DNA of 64,000 nucleotides, taken from Orbilia blumenaviensis (Eukaryota > Ascomycota > Orbiliomycetes > Orbiliales > Orbiliaceae). The notes beneath the pieces were generated by a model, which was given only the letters and a program-made list of their open reading frames with translations, searched no databases and was not told where the DNA came from. The translations under genes were made by a program, and so were the position numbers. Location of the stretch: contig JAVHNS010000004.1 in assembly GCA_036872755.1 (NCBI GenBank), positions 2,914,001 to 2,978,000 of the forward strand, read 5' to 3'. This document shows positions 44,867-57,821 of the stretch, one piece after another (position 1 is the first letter of the stretch; each line of letters opens with the position of its first letter).

Positions 44867-45400
44867 TTAATCGTCTTCGGAGAGGAGGTATTTTTGGCGG
44901 ATATCCTGTTTATTATTATTATTCAAAACGTTAGATGTCGATTTGATGGGAAAGATTTGGTCGTATATATTGGGATAGTATGTAGGTACCTTCCATTGTC
45001 TCTGTGGATTGGCGATAAATAAGGGTTAGTATAAGGTCATATGATGGAGATGGAGATATGATAGAGGATGGAGGGGAACATACGCCTTGGTTCTTCCAGT
45101 CCCAGAAGCGCTGGGAGTAGACGTCGAAGGCACTGGTATTTCCCAATTTCGTTAGTTTTATGCCCTTTTTGCTCTGGTTGATGGTTTTATATGATAGAAG
45201 TATAGTGATTGGAGGGAAGGGGAGGGGCGTACATGTCGGCAGCGAATGCACCGCCCATAACGGCGCCGACCATGACGAAGTTCCTCCGGAAGAGGTTGTT
45301 GTAGATTGTGGCTGCGAGCTAGAGATTTTTTGACGGGGATTGTTAGCCGGGAGGGATCTGGATCTAATGTATGGGTGGACTTGTATATACGTACCGACAT
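44867..45400 (-). CDS. QCR9: Cytochrome bc1 complex subunit 9
   Basis: Small single-span subunit of respiratory complex III in the mitochondrial inner membrane, lying near the Rieske protein. Five exons, 45400-45395, 45318-45233, 45132-45084, 45001-44990 and 44905-44867, give only 63 aa, the normal QCR9 length. The order is MS, then LAATIYNNLFRRNFVMVG, the membrane span VGAVMGGAFAADIAF, then DVYSQRFWDWKNQGRQWK and DIRQKYLLSEDD. Exon 1 is 6 nt and exon 4 is 12 nt, so ordinary ORF searches miss this gene. All junctions use GT...AG and keep frame, and the tail reproduces the family W-K-D-I-x-x-K-Y pattern. It is divergent from PYM with about 570 nt between starts. Its recognition is strong despite its size. 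Confidence 0.88.
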
Positions 45401-45967
45401 GATGGGCGATTTATGGAGGTTTTGAGGGAGGCGGAGGCGGGAAGGGCTGGTCGAAGTTGAGGTTTGAAGTTGAAGATAGTAGAGTTGTGTCGCGGGTATC
45501 GGGTTGGAGTTTTTGGGAATTCGAAGGGAGGAATGGGTGTGCTCTGATTGGGTGGAGATTAGATTAGATCCTACCTTTTTTCCCATACCTCTTGGTTTTT
45601 CGTCCTTTTTCTCTCTTTCGGCTGTTGTTCAGATTAAGCTACTTGCCACTTGACAGCTTAGCACTTTACTTGATTCTATAAAAAGTCGGGGGAATTTGAG
45701 ATCGCCACTGGGCGGGTGTTCTTTTAACACGGGGGCTTCTTCTTCTTCATCTTCTTTTTGATTCTTTCTTCTTAGTCCTCTTTTATTACAATATATAATG
45801 CACGACCATTAACGTATACGTATACCTCACGTCGAATCCCCTGATTTATCAACCCACCGACGCTGGCGGCAGGAATTAAGCCATACACCAATAACCCTTA
45901 AACGAGCCTAATCAATAAACCAACATACTCCTTTTTTTCGTTAATATATATATCTATATATAAAAGG
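45401..45967. promoter_or_regulatory. Divergent promoter region QCR9 / PYM
   Basis: A 567-nt interval between two divergent ATGs, so it must contain both promoters. Around 45725-45785 there is a pyrimidine-rich TTCTTCTT stretch and on the PYM side an AT-rich TATATATATCTATATATAAAA stretch just before the PYM ATG. No canonical TATA position can be assigned with confidence. Confidence 0.5.
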
Positions 45968-46639
45968 ATGGCGAACACGAAAGACAAGAACGGAAAGACA
46001 ACAACATCGGGCATCCAAACCCTCGAAGGCGGCAGCCGTGTAATCCCCTCCTCAACACGAGCAGACGGTTCCACCCGCCCCGAACGCCGGGTCAAACCCG
46101 GTTTTACCCCGGCAGAGGATGTAGTCAAGTATCAGAACCGGACGGCGGAGGCTTGGAGGACCCGTGGGAGTGGTGGAGTGCCTGGTGCGACGGAGGTTGT
46201 GGGGGATGGTGGGAAAGCGGGTGGCGCAGGGAAGAAGAAGAGGAGAAGGGGGAAGAAGGCCGGTGGTGCTTCTGCTGGTGATGCTGGTGGAGAGGAAGAG
46301 GAAGGGGAGGAGGGGGAGGAGGAGGTTGGTGGTGGTGGTGGTGATGTTACTAAAGAGGGGGCTGAGGATGCGCCTGCTGCCACTTCTACTACTGCTACCA
46401 CTACGAGTGCAGCCGCTACAGCCGCTGAACCAGCGAAGACGGCAGAACAACAGGCGACGATCGCCGCCGACGTGGAAAAGAAAGCAAAGGGCCTGCAGAA
46501 GAAGATCAGACAAGCGCAAGAGCTGAAGTCGAGAAAGGAAAAAGGGGAGACTCTGCTGCCCGAGCAGCTGGATAAAGCGCTGAGACTGGGTGAGCTGATC
46601 AGAGATCTGGAGAAACTAGGGATTAAGTACGAAGGATGA
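45968..46639 (+). CDS. Partner of Y14 and Mago (PYM/WIBG), exon-junction-complex recycling factor
   Basis: Cytoplasmic, ribosome-associated protein that strips exon junction complexes from mRNA by binding the Mago-Y14 dimer. Single exon, 223 aa. The N-terminal Mago-binding domain is clear: VIPSSTRADGSTRPERRVKP, GFTPAEDVVKYQNRTAEAWR (about residues 28-67). The middle is low-complexity: a Lys/Arg-rich KKKRRRGKK block, an acidic Glu run, then Gly, Ala and Thr-rich linkers. The C-terminus is a helical LEKLGI-type segment (KKIRQAQELKSRKEKGETLL, then EQLDKALRLGELIRDLEKLG), matching the conserved PYM C-terminal helix. It is divergent from QCR9. A short upstream UTR with TATA-like AT-rich sequence supports the chosen ATG. 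Confidence 0.88.
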   Translation: MANTKDKNGKTTTSGIQTLEGGSRVIPSSTRADGSTRPERRVKPGFTPAEDVVKYQNRTAEAWRTRGSGGVPGATEVVGDGGKAGGAGKKKRRRGKKAGGASAGDAGGEEEEGEEGEEEVGGGGGDVTKEGAEDAPAATSTTATTTSAAATAAEPAKTAEQQATIAADVEKKAKGLQKKIRQAQELKSRKEKGETLLPEQLDKALRLGELIRDLEKLGIKYEG

Positions 46640-49527
46640 TTTTTCCGGCCTGGTCTCTATATGGGCTTTGGCTTGGGGGGTTGTGGATTTTTTCTGGGGA
46701 GACTTAAGGGCGGTTTGGGTTCGATGAGTTTATATATCTATCTATATCTACCTTGAAGATATATATACTCTAACTGTACCTGGGCTGCGATTCTCACTGC
46801 CGCCATCGTCGCCTGGTCTGGGCCGTCACCGGTTGCCCTATATTTCATTTGGATACTCTGTGGGGAGTGGTGGGCAGCTGGCTAGCTGTACAAGCAAATC
46901 AATGGGCGGGGCCGCGGGAGGGTCTTTGAGGAGGACGGTGGGCGAACAGATGAGAAAGAAGGAATCCACGACAATCGATTTTCGACAGACACGGGCAGAC
47001 ACACATCTTATTTATATACCTGGATAAGGGTTTACATTTAAAATTATAAGTATATTATTGAGACATACTTAATTATGTTATGCAGAGTGCGGCTAGATAG
47101 GAGATGAAGAAAGATTGATTATGAGGGTTTTCGATATTGCATTGCGATATATAACAAGTTATATTCTACTACCACTATTATTTTATTTTATTTTATTTTT
47201 TAAATTTAATCTCTGTCTTTACGAGTCTGGCTTGTAGCTAGATGAGCCGCCATCGAATATGGGTATACACTACCAAGGTAGCAAGGTATAGCCGGATTTT
47301 GAAACGTTAATACCTGCTTAGGTAGAATCTAGATACTATGCTAGAGCAATGGGTTTTTTTGAACGCTGGTCGAATCCAATCGTATAAAGGAATCGGTCTC
47401 TGTACCAGACGCTAGCCGGCCACGAATGTTAATAGAGCCATGGTTGTAACACTGTATTAATTATCGTATTACTGACGATAAGACCGTTGTAATCCCGATT
47501 CATATCGTAGTACCGCACTGATACCGTATTAATCCCTAGGGCATTTCTGGCACATTATTTGAACATCTCGCCCCAGCCGGTTGAATCAAGGCTTTAGTAT
47601 ACCACCAAATTAACCTCAAAAAATAAAGCAGCCTTGATTTATTGCTGATATAGTGGGAAATTCGCTATCTATATTGTATTGTGATGTTTAAATGATGCAA
47701 GACCGTTAAATGCCGCCGGTTAGAGCCACCAACGTTTTTTTTTTGTAAAGATGTATAGCTGCCAGCTGTCAGTAGGAGTGCTGTAACACTGCATTCGCGC
47801 GGGTCCCGCGCTCGTCTCCAACGGCTGTGAGGTGACTGGCTTACATATACATGTACATAACAGTATTATACCGTTCTCATCCGATATGTCTGTCTGTGGG
47901 ACGGACACTGCACGGCCGGTGCACGAGCTAGTCCACGATTGCGCACTTTGCCCAAGCCCAAGTAAAGTGCCGATAGTAGATTGATGTGTAGGGTATGAAT
48001 GACTACCAGGCGTGAGCACAGGGTGCACGGTGTTTCGGGTTCGGCGCAAGGAGTCAAGCTTGCAAACAGCTTGACCCAATGGCAGGATCCGTGAGCTGGC
48101 TAACTAGCTGGATTTAAATTAAAAATTGAGCATGACTGATTTCGATTCGGTCAAACTCATTCAATCCTTCTAACGATTGGGACCCTGCAACTGCACCGGG
48201 CTGCATGTTGAAAAAAAAGCCGGCCTCGAACTGAAGCCTCGACATTAGCCTACTCGAATAATAAATAGATCAGGATCCAAAGAGCTCCACTCCTTCACTT
48301 GCCGGCCTTTCCCCTCTTCTGAATTCTTCTTCTGCTGCATTTGCCATTCCCGTGCATCGGCCCTGATATTTTGATAGATGCAGTAGTTGCTTAATACTTC
48401 AATTGCTGCACCCTGACCTGCCTTATTAATTACTTAGCTATCTGGTGGTACCTGGAGCTGTCAAGTGATTTGTAGAGTGGGAGAGCTTGCCTTGTTTAAT
48501 TTTATTCGATTTTGAATTGGGAACGTATATTTTACATATGTTGTTTCGCATTTAGCTAAGTACCTAGCTAGTATTATAGTAGCCAGTGGTATACAAGGAT
48601 ACTGTGGAGGTAGACTATAGGTAGCTAGCTGTTGATGGTAGATGGTAGATGGTAGCTCTAATCATGAAGTCTGGGGGTGTCCATGTTCAAGAGATAATAT
48701 CTGACAACGCCAACATTCCTCGCCGCCGTTTTGGTTATCACGCCCCAACTCACGACCACCACCACCCTCATCCTCATCATTACAATCATCCTCGTACGTC
48801 AACCACCACCACCATCATCATCATCGTCACAATCGCCACCCTCATCCTCCACCGTCTTTCAGCTCACCAACCGCTCGTATACGTAAAATACCTTAGCTTT
48901 GGCTTTTTTTCTTCTTTCTTGCCTATTCTCTAGATTTCCATTTCCCACTTCCATTTCGTGCTCCGTACTTCGCTTTTGATCCTGATTACGAACTGCTATT
49001 GCCTGCCTCAGCTAGCTAGCTGCCGTCAGACACCTTTATTTGCTAGTCTGCGACAAAAGTGCATCTACTGCTGCTACTACCCGTTGAATCCTGGCGGCCT
49101 CACAACCTGACTCGGAAACCCGAGACACTTGTATGTCTATGTTTCTATATCTTTATCTCTATCTCTGCCTCTGTTTCTGTTTCTGTGCTTAAGTCAGTGC
49201 ACCACTGCTATCTCTTGTGTCCCATGTCCTTCACCAGAAATCAAAAACACCCCTCCTTCTTTCCCATTCACACCACTTTAAAAAACAAAAAATCTAAATT
49301 CTTATGCTCTTCTGCTAACTCCTAGCTATCATCGTATGTCTTTGCTTTCCTGACTACGCTTATAGTCACTTCTCCTGCCCTTTGAGCTACCTGAGATGCC
49401 CTTGAATTTTTTTCTCCTAACTAAATAATACGTTATATTTATTACAAACGGCAGAAATCCGCCTGCTTCATGATCGCTTTCGAGCCTTATCACCCCGCGA
49501 AGACCCACTGACAATCCTCCATCCGCC
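46640..49527. other. Gene-poor region between PYM and UBR1
   Basis: 2.9 kb without a credible gene. It contains TTTTA repeats near 47183-47203, a GATGGTA triple repeat at about 48633-48653, and CAT/CCA trinucleotide clusters at 48757-48830. The last 500-700 nt probably hold the UBR1 promoter and leader. ORFs here are short and carry no recognisable domain. Confidence 0.45.
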
Positions 49528-52500
49528 ATGCTAACCGACTTCGCTTCTTCCGACCCTGTCATATCCCTCACCCGGGTCCTACGCGACCTACCCCTCGTTC
49601 ACAGCCATAGATACACCGAAGATGCACGGCTACGGCTTCTCGAAGAACTGTTCGCCAGCCTTGCCGGTAATAACCAAGAACATATCAAGCTATTCTTCCC
49701 CAATGGGATCCCTCAAAGAACGGGCAAGGATGCTTGGAATCTGAGTAAAGCTCAAGGCGCCGTTGAGGGTGCAGAATACGGGCCTGCCGCCAGAGGAAAA
49801 CCCTGTGGTCATATATTCAAGAATGGAGAAGCTACATATAGGTGCAAGTAAGCTTTGTTTCCCATCCACGCACTACGCTTGTTACACTTTGGTATACAAA
49901 TGTGCACGTTTTACCTTTTTCTTTTTCTTCTTCTTCTTCGATGGTGGTTCGAGTGACCTGACCTGGATTTGTCTTTGTCGTGTAGAACTTGCAGTCTCGA
50001 CGAAACATCCGTCCTATGCGCCAAATGCTTTGAATCATCCGACCACAGGAACCATAGCGTCTTTGTCAGCATCAGTCCTGGTAATAGTGGGTGCTGCGAC
50101 TGCGGTGACCGAGAAGCCTGGCGACGGGACGTAAAATGTGCCATTCATACCGCCTACGAAAACCAACAATCAGCCAAATCTCCCATCCAACAACTACAGC
50201 CCCTCCCCGATGCCCTCCGAAAACACATCCGCGATACTATTGCCCGAGCTCTCGACTACTTATGCGACGTCATATCGTGTTCGCCTGAACAGCTGCGAGA
50301 GGCGAAGTCTGAAGAGAAGGTTAAAGAGGATGAGGAAAAGTCGCGATTGCAGGCGAAATACTATGAGGTTGCTGAAAGTGCGATGGAGGCGCCGGAATTC
50401 TCGTTGATCCTATGGAATGATGAAAAACATACCGTTAGAGAAGTTCAAGATCAGCTAGGAAGAGCCTGCCGGAAACCGAAGGATTGGTGTTTGAAACGTG
50501 CCGAAGAAACCGATCTCATCGGACGCAGCGTCGTTGATTTTGGTACTGAAATTTCTGAGCTTCTCAATAAGAGTAAAATCATTGAGAGGATAAAGTTGAC
50601 GATGACGCTCCGGTCTGCGAGAGATACTTTCAGGGAACAGATGTGCGGGACAATCATTGAATGGTTGGTGGATATTGCTGGGTGCGCCGTGGGTGATGAC
50701 CCGGATGTACTGAGACGGACGGTCTGTGAAGAGCTTCTTGGGGTTTGGAGACAGGGATCCAAGGCCTGGAACATTGAAATTGGTATGAAGGGTATTGATG
50801 ATCATGAGTATGCTGAGAGCCAGCAGACCTTAGAGTATGCCCAGAGCGTCATGCAGAGCCCCGAGATCAGAATGCTGCGAGCTCAACAGGAGCAAGAAGA
50901 GCGGGCTGCTCGTGAGGCAAATGGCGAGGAAGAGGAAGAAGAAGAGGAAGCTGAGGAAACCGAAGAGCATAGCGAGGAACCAGGAACAACTGATAATATG
51001 GAAGTTGATGGAGCGGAGGGAAGCTCAAATGCCCCAGCTCCTGGCCAGCCTACCGATACTGATGGTGACATTGCTATGTCGGGAGAAGGCGCCGCTGCAG
51101 ATGGCTTCCAGTCCGAATCAACCGTTCCGTTCCCACCTCCTTTCGCTCCGAGCATCCCTCATACACCTGGAAAGCACCACAAACGTAAGGAAGCTCATGG
51201 CAAACCCGGCGCACACTGGCTTGAGACTACACATATCCCACACAAGACCACACCTTACTATGAGGACCTTAGACAACGCGTGAGACTTGACTGGCTCATT
51301 ATGTTTGATCTAAGGATGTGGAAGAAGGCCAGAATTGACCTAAGAGAACTGTATATCGGCACCGTAGTTGCGATTCCTCAGTTCAAGCGAATACTAGGTT
51401 TGAGGTTTGCCGGCCTATATACGATCCTCAGCCAGCTGTACCTTATTGCTGACCGAGAGCCGGATCATTCGATTATTAACCTGTCGTTGCAAATGCTCAC
51501 CACCCCATCGATCACGGCGGAAGTTGTCTCCCGAGGAAACTTCTTGACCAGTCTCATGGCAATTTTATATACCTTCCTGACAACTCGCCAGGTCGGACAT
51601 CCTGCCGACGTCAATCCTAATGCGACTCTTGCATTTGATACGGGTTCCCTGACGAATCGTCGAATGTACCATTTCTTCCAGGACATGAAGTACTTGTTCG
51701 GGTCGGATTCAGTGAAAGAGCTTCTGAGGACGCGGGTAGCGCCCACTTTGCAGTTTTTGGATCTTGTCAAGCTCCACCAGGGCATTTGTTATAATAACAG
51801 GGCCATTGGTAGTCACATCGAGTACGAGTCAGATGCTTGGATCTGTGCCAGTCTTATTACGAGGGAGATCAACAAGCTTTGTCGACAGTACGCCGACGCC
51901 TTCAGAAGACCGAATGCCGGTGAGGATCAGCACTTAGCCGATGCCATCAGGTTGGTTGCCAAAGTTACGACTAAACACGCCGCTGGCATGGAGAGGCAAA
52001 GATTCAAGAACGCCGAGATTAGAGAAGATGTAGAGTTTGTGCAGAAGGAGATTCAGGAAGGTGAAGGAGAGAAGACCATCGGGATGTCTGGTTTCGACAT
52101 GGAGGCTGATGCAAACGGAATTGTACCTCTGTATCGGATTATTAGATACAAAGTCGAGACTGAGGCTATCAGTTTCCACCATGCTATGCATTACCTTCTG
52201 TCCTGGTTGATCGAAGCTGGAAATGGAATGGACAATGAAAAGCTCAAGACCCTGCTCAGATTTAGGGCCGAGGATCTCAGTGTTCCCGAGACTTGGAAAC
52301 GAGATTTCGATCAGGAAGACTTCCTAGCGGTGCTTTTCGACTACCCTCTCCGCGTTTGTGTTTGGCTGTCGCAGATGAAGGCAGGGATGTGGGTCAGGAA
52401 CGGATTCAGTCTTCGACATCAGATGAATACGTACAAGGGAGTCTCGCAGCGGGATCTCACTTACAACCGTGATATCTTTATGTTGCAGGTTGCTTCGGTG

Positions 52501-55500
52501 GTCGTTGAGCCTGGAAAGTGGCTGCTTACAATGATCAATCGCTTCACGCTTGATTCCTGGTTTAGAGGAGACTTCCGACCACCACAAAATATCGAAGCTA
52601 CGCAGCACTTGGACTTGGTGGAGGATCTTTACCTGCTCCTCATTTCACTCCTCAGCGATCGCCTCTTGCTAATCTCACATGACGAAGAGAAGGATATCCC
52701 TACCCTACAACTTCGCCGGGAGATCACGCACGTCCTGTGTTCTAAATCATCCAGCTTTTCGGATATCTCACAGAAGATACCGGATAGACTGTTGGACTTA
52801 GAGCACTTCCAGGATGTGTTAGCAGAGATGGCTACCTATAAACCGCCAGATGGGCTGAGCGACTCTGGTATTTACGAGCTCAAGGGTGAATGGAAGGAAT
52901 ACATCGATCCCTATATTCTCCAGAACAGCAAGAACCAACGGGAGGAGGCCGAGGCAATCTACAAGAAGCACATGGCTACTAAGTTGGGTATTTCAGAGAA
53001 GAACGTGGTCTACGAGCCCAGACTGAAACCTATCCAGTCTGGCGCTTTCACCGGGCTTGCCAATATCACGAAAACAAAGGTCTTCACTCAGATGATATAC
53101 TTCGGTCTGTTATTCGGGGTTATGCATAAGACTATCAATCCTGCGATTCCGGATACAAGAGTTGATTCCTACATGCATGCACTACTTTACCTCATGCAGA
53201 TTGCTATTGCGGAGGATAGTTCCGCTGTCGGGGCGACAGAAGATTCGTTTGTGTCTTATGCTCTCAAACTGAAAGCTGTGGCGCCAAAGGACCCACCTGC
53301 TGAAATCCCGGAGATAGTTACAAGTGCTCAGAGAGAGACGATTGAAAAGGCGCCGACGGTTGGACAGCTTTTGTATAAGATCAAACTTGAGGGACTTCAC
53401 GAATCTTGCACTCCAATCATCGATGTCATATTGAAGCGGATGCAGGAGAAGAAACCAGCTGACTACGCGCCTCTACTTGAGATTGAGAAGCAAATGAACG
53501 AGAAAGAGAACGAAGAAGAGGCTAAGATCAAAAAGGAAGAGGAGGAATTCGCGAGAAAGAAGGAGCTGGCGAAACAGCGTCAGGCTAATATCATGGCGCA
53601 GTTTCAAGCCCAGCAGCAAAGTTTTATGAAAAATAACTTTGGTGGCTTCGATATCGACGATGACGATCTTAGCGACGAGTTTATGGATGAAGATGCACCC
53701 GGGGTCGCCGTGAAGCCTACCTGGGAGTTCCCGACCGGTGATTGTATTATGTGTTCGGAACAGCTTGACGACTCGAAGGCCTTCGGAACGTTTGCGATGA
53801 TACAGGAGACAAATGTGCTACGCCAGACGAATTTGAAGGACTCCGATTATGTCTACGAGGTTCTGACAACGCCGGAAAATCTGGACAGATCTGCTGAGGG
53901 CTTGCGACCGTTTGGCGTTGCTGGAATGAACCGAGATTCTGTGAAGAAGCTGTCGGAAGATGGTAGTGAGATTGTGGTCACAAGGCAGGGGCTTGGGAAG
54001 GGTTATCCACGAGCGCCTGAGTATACAAGATTGGGACCTGTCGCTGTAGGGTGTGGCCATTTGATGCATTACGACTGTTTTGAGTCGCATATTGCGTCTG
54101 TTCAACGCCGCCATCAGCACCAGATCTCAAGAGCGCATCCTGAACGGTTGGAAGTGAAGGAGTTTCTCTGTCCATTGTGCAAGGCCCTTGGCAATACTTT
54201 CCTACCCATCGTGTGGAAGCCCAAGGTCGAGGATCCTATCTCGGAGATTGTGGCCACCAAGAATGATTTCGCGACTTGGTTGTCGCAGGATATCGCACCT
54301 GCGGTTCTCAGGCTTGAGAAAGAGAAGGCGACGGACAGCAATGACACTGGCTCGCTTGGGAAGTACAAAGAGCAGTTTTTGGGATACGGGACTGCCAATT
54401 TCATCGATGGAATCGCGACAAAGTTGACGCAGACTGAGGAGCCCGAAGAGCCGACTCCTCCCCCACCCCCGCCTACTACTGCTGATACTCCATCGGGTGA
54501 GGCTTCACCGCCTACAGAGCCGACTCCCGAGGAAGAAGCGACACCTGTTCCACCACCTGTAGTGGTTATTCCTGTCGGTGGGGCGATAACGATGGAGCAA
54601 CAGCTTGCGATGTTGCAGCCTCCAAATCCGCTAACGCAGGTACCTCCAGCCCAGGATACTGTTGTGCCTCCACCTCCACCTCCCACTCAAAGCAGGGCAT
54701 CTGATCGGCCGACAATTGAGGTTGAGGCGATATTCTCGATATACAGGCGTATGAGGGATACGTTACACCTCAACAAGATTAAGACCAACAGGCCACTTCC
54801 AAATGAAACTACCAATCCGACCAATGATCTGCATTCGGTTGATGCGCTTATGAGGATTTTGGGTTTCACGATATCGACAACAGAAACCTGGTTGCGTGGC
54901 GCGGAGCCCAGACCTGGCGCGAACCTGATCGAGAAGACACCGGAGCATAATCTTAAGTATTTGCGTATACTCGCTGAGAGTGTCTACTCGTATATTGTGT
55001 TCGGAGGCCTCAATGACGAAAGCTCGACCGCTTTGCAATATAAGGAAATTCATCTGGACCAGATGGTGAAACTATTCGTGGGACACCCGACCATCTATGG
55101 TGGTAACAATATCTACCAGAAGCATACACCACTCTTTTCGGAAGACGTCTTTGTTTTCCTGGCGGAGTGTTCACTGTGTCTGTGCCCTTCCCTGAATGTG
55201 GAGTTCAAGCATATCATGACACTGTGCTACATTGCTGAGATTGTCAAAACTATCGTATTTATCAGCAAGAATTGCGAATCACTTGACCTCAACGCCGAAC
55301 GGGAAGATGGCGCCAGGTTTGCAGATTTGGCCTCGCAGTTGAACTACTCGGCGCAGGATCTAGATAGCTTCAGACGATTTGCGGAGTTTGTCACTGCTGC
55401 CTGCGAGGATCCTGAGGCGGTCAAGCCTAATGTATCCCCCTCGCCTGTGTTGTTCCGACATCTGATCTCTAAGTATATCAATCCTTTCCTACGGAAATGC

Positions 55501-56819
55501 GTGTATTTGCTTCATTCGAGATACATGGTCACATTCCCGCATGATGACCACACGAACTTTGAGTCAGAGCATATTCGGCTTACAAGGCTCCTCGGCCTAC
55601 CATCCTTGGAGCATGTATTTTCACTCCACGTCCCAGCTAAGGATGAGAGCACAGAGATCGTTCGATCGATGATTGTGGGTTGGTGCAAGCACTGGCGTCT
55701 TTCGATCGAAGAAGCCAAGAGGGCAAAAACCGAGGAAGAGGGTGCTGCGACACCAACAGCTTCGACACCCACGCCACCTGTTGTCGCCGTTCCTGCTTCA
55801 GAAACTGCAGCTGATACGACTGCCTCTATCCCCCCCGCTACCACCACCACCACCACCACTACCACCACGACTGATGCGGTGCCGTCTGTCTCTAAGACAG
55901 AAGAGTATGTTGAGGATCCTATGAAACTTAGTCATCCATCTATTTTGGAGTTAGTCGGGCTTCCCTTGCACTACGATACGCTTGTCGAGGAAGCAATGAA
56001 ACGAAAGTGCCCAAGGAGTGGAAGAGAGCTAAGCGATCCTGTGGTATGTCTGCTCTGCGGGGACATCTTTTGCAGTCAGAGCCTGTGCTGTATGGATGGT
56101 GCCACTAGGCATGGCGGGGCGAATCAACATTTGAAAGTGTAAGTACAATCACCCTTTCCCTCCTCTTTGCTAGGGCCGCTCTCCGCGTCCCTGTGGTCTG
56201 AAAATATGAGCCGTGGGCGGTTTATTTGGGGATTTCGCATGATGTTTCAACTTGGGCCTTTTCTTTCCTCTAGAATGGAAAGGATGTTGTGTGGCACGAA
56301 TATTGGAGGTTTATGGGAAGTTGGAAGGGGTTTTTATAAAGCGTCTGAGCTGATGGCTGACCTTTTTGGGTATGAAACTTTAGGTGTGGCAACAACATTG
56401 GCGTTTTTATCAATATACGCAAGTGTCATGTCCTATATCTGCATAGCGGCTACGGAGCCTGGGCTGTCGCGCCATATCTTGACAAGCACGGCGAAGTTGA
56501 TCCAAACTTAAGGTTAGTGTCCCTAATAGGATGAAAAAGGACGACACGATGTTGTAGTTTATGCGTTGCCGCAACGCAACCATTACAACAAGAAGTACTT
56601 TCGCAAAAGTCATTTTGAAACCAGTGTGGCGTGTGATAAAGAAGTTGGAAATGCTAATGCCTTTATTTCTATATTTACAGACGAAATCGACAGTTGTTCT
56701 TGAACCAGAAGCGTTACGATGCGCATTTAAGGGCGTTTTGGTTGCAACATTTGATTCCAACGGTTATCGCGAGAAGGTTGGAGCCGGATTTCAATACCGG
56801 TGGGTGGGAGAGCTTATAA
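49528..56819 (+). CDS. UBR1: E3 ubiquitin ligase UBR1 (N-recognin)
   Basis: Recognises destabilising N-terminal residues (Arg/N-degron pathway) and ubiquitinates the carrier proteins with a Rad6-type E2. Exons 49528-49847, 49986-56138, 56384-56512 and 56681-56819 give 2246 aa, close to other fungal UBR1 proteins. UBR box at about 93-162: CGHIFKNGEATYRC, CAKCF, CCDCGDREAWRR. ClpS-like type-2 pocket from about residue 245: FSLILWNDEKHTVREVQDQL. Zinc-binding RING-H2 type region about 1360-1502: CIMCSEQL, GCGHLMHYDCFESH, CPLCKALGN, split by an insert as in the family. C-terminal autoinhibitory zinc domain from about 2115: CPRSGRELSDPVVCLLCGD, continuing across introns 2 and 3 as NIGVFINIRKCHVLYLH and RRNRQLFLNQKRYD. 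Acidic and Pro/Thr-rich linkers lie at about 425-500 and 1590-1680. The intron 1 junction is inside the UBR box. Confidence 0.95.
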
Positions 56820-57821
56820 GACGCATTTCTGAAAGGGAGCTCTCCTCTGTCTCTCTTCCGTCATGGCGGGCCTTCTATTTTTTTTTTTTTTTATTATTAT
56901 TTTTCTAGCTCCTGCATTTTTATCTAGGAAAGGAAGAAGGGGAATGAATTTTCAACTCCTACGGTTTCTTTTTTTCTTTTCTTTTTTTCTCTTTTCTTTC
57001 TCTTTTTTTATGAGCTATGTTTACAAGGGATTCTATTCCTATTGCCTTTAACTATCTGTTTATCATTGATTGACTTGCGATATTCGACACTATGGGATTG
57101 CCTCTTTTAAATGAGGCAAGCCACTCAGCAGGGAGGCTCTCAAGGGGCCGTTGACTGTATTATGGTGGTGCATCTGCAATACACCTTTATTTCCTTTTTA
57201 AACTACTGTTCTACACTGTTTCGGGCTGGTAGTAGATAAAACCAATAAAACAAAAGGCATTTAGATTTATCTATGCTTTAATGCTTGTATGAAATAATCA
57301 TCTAACGTGCTATATTGGTCTAATACATGACGGTTTACCATTCAATGTACTCATCGCGTGAGGTTGTATGTCCGAGCCACGCTAGCAGCATCAGAGTGCA
57401 TGATATTCGGAAGGGTGATTATACACAATATAGTTTTTAAATTATAAAAGAGAAACTAGGGGTATAGATAGCAATGGTACAATTTGAGGACAAGAGAAAA
57501 AAAAGCGACTAAATCGAGTCTGAGCTGCTAGCTGTAAAGAAGAGTATTACGTACATATGATTGTATGAGGGAAACTGTGACAAGACGAGGACTTTATGTA
57601 TCTAGGAAATGTAATCTCTGGACTGAGTTTATTCGCAGAATCAACCCCTGAAGATTCTGGACACTGATATATGTATATTTGTGGCTGAAGAAAAGAAAAA
57701 AATAAATTTATAATATGATATCAGGAGATCTTAACGTAAATATCAATGCGGGAAAGGGGATCAGAAAGTAAGAGCAACATATATATCTTTTGGAATTCAA
57801 TACAGAAAATAAAGTATCATC
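56820..57821. other. Convergent intergenic region
   Basis: 3' ends of UBR1 and of the secreted Cys-rich gene. T-rich tracts (56877-56890 and 56965-57010) and AT-rich sequence are seen, but no gene. Confidence 0.45.
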
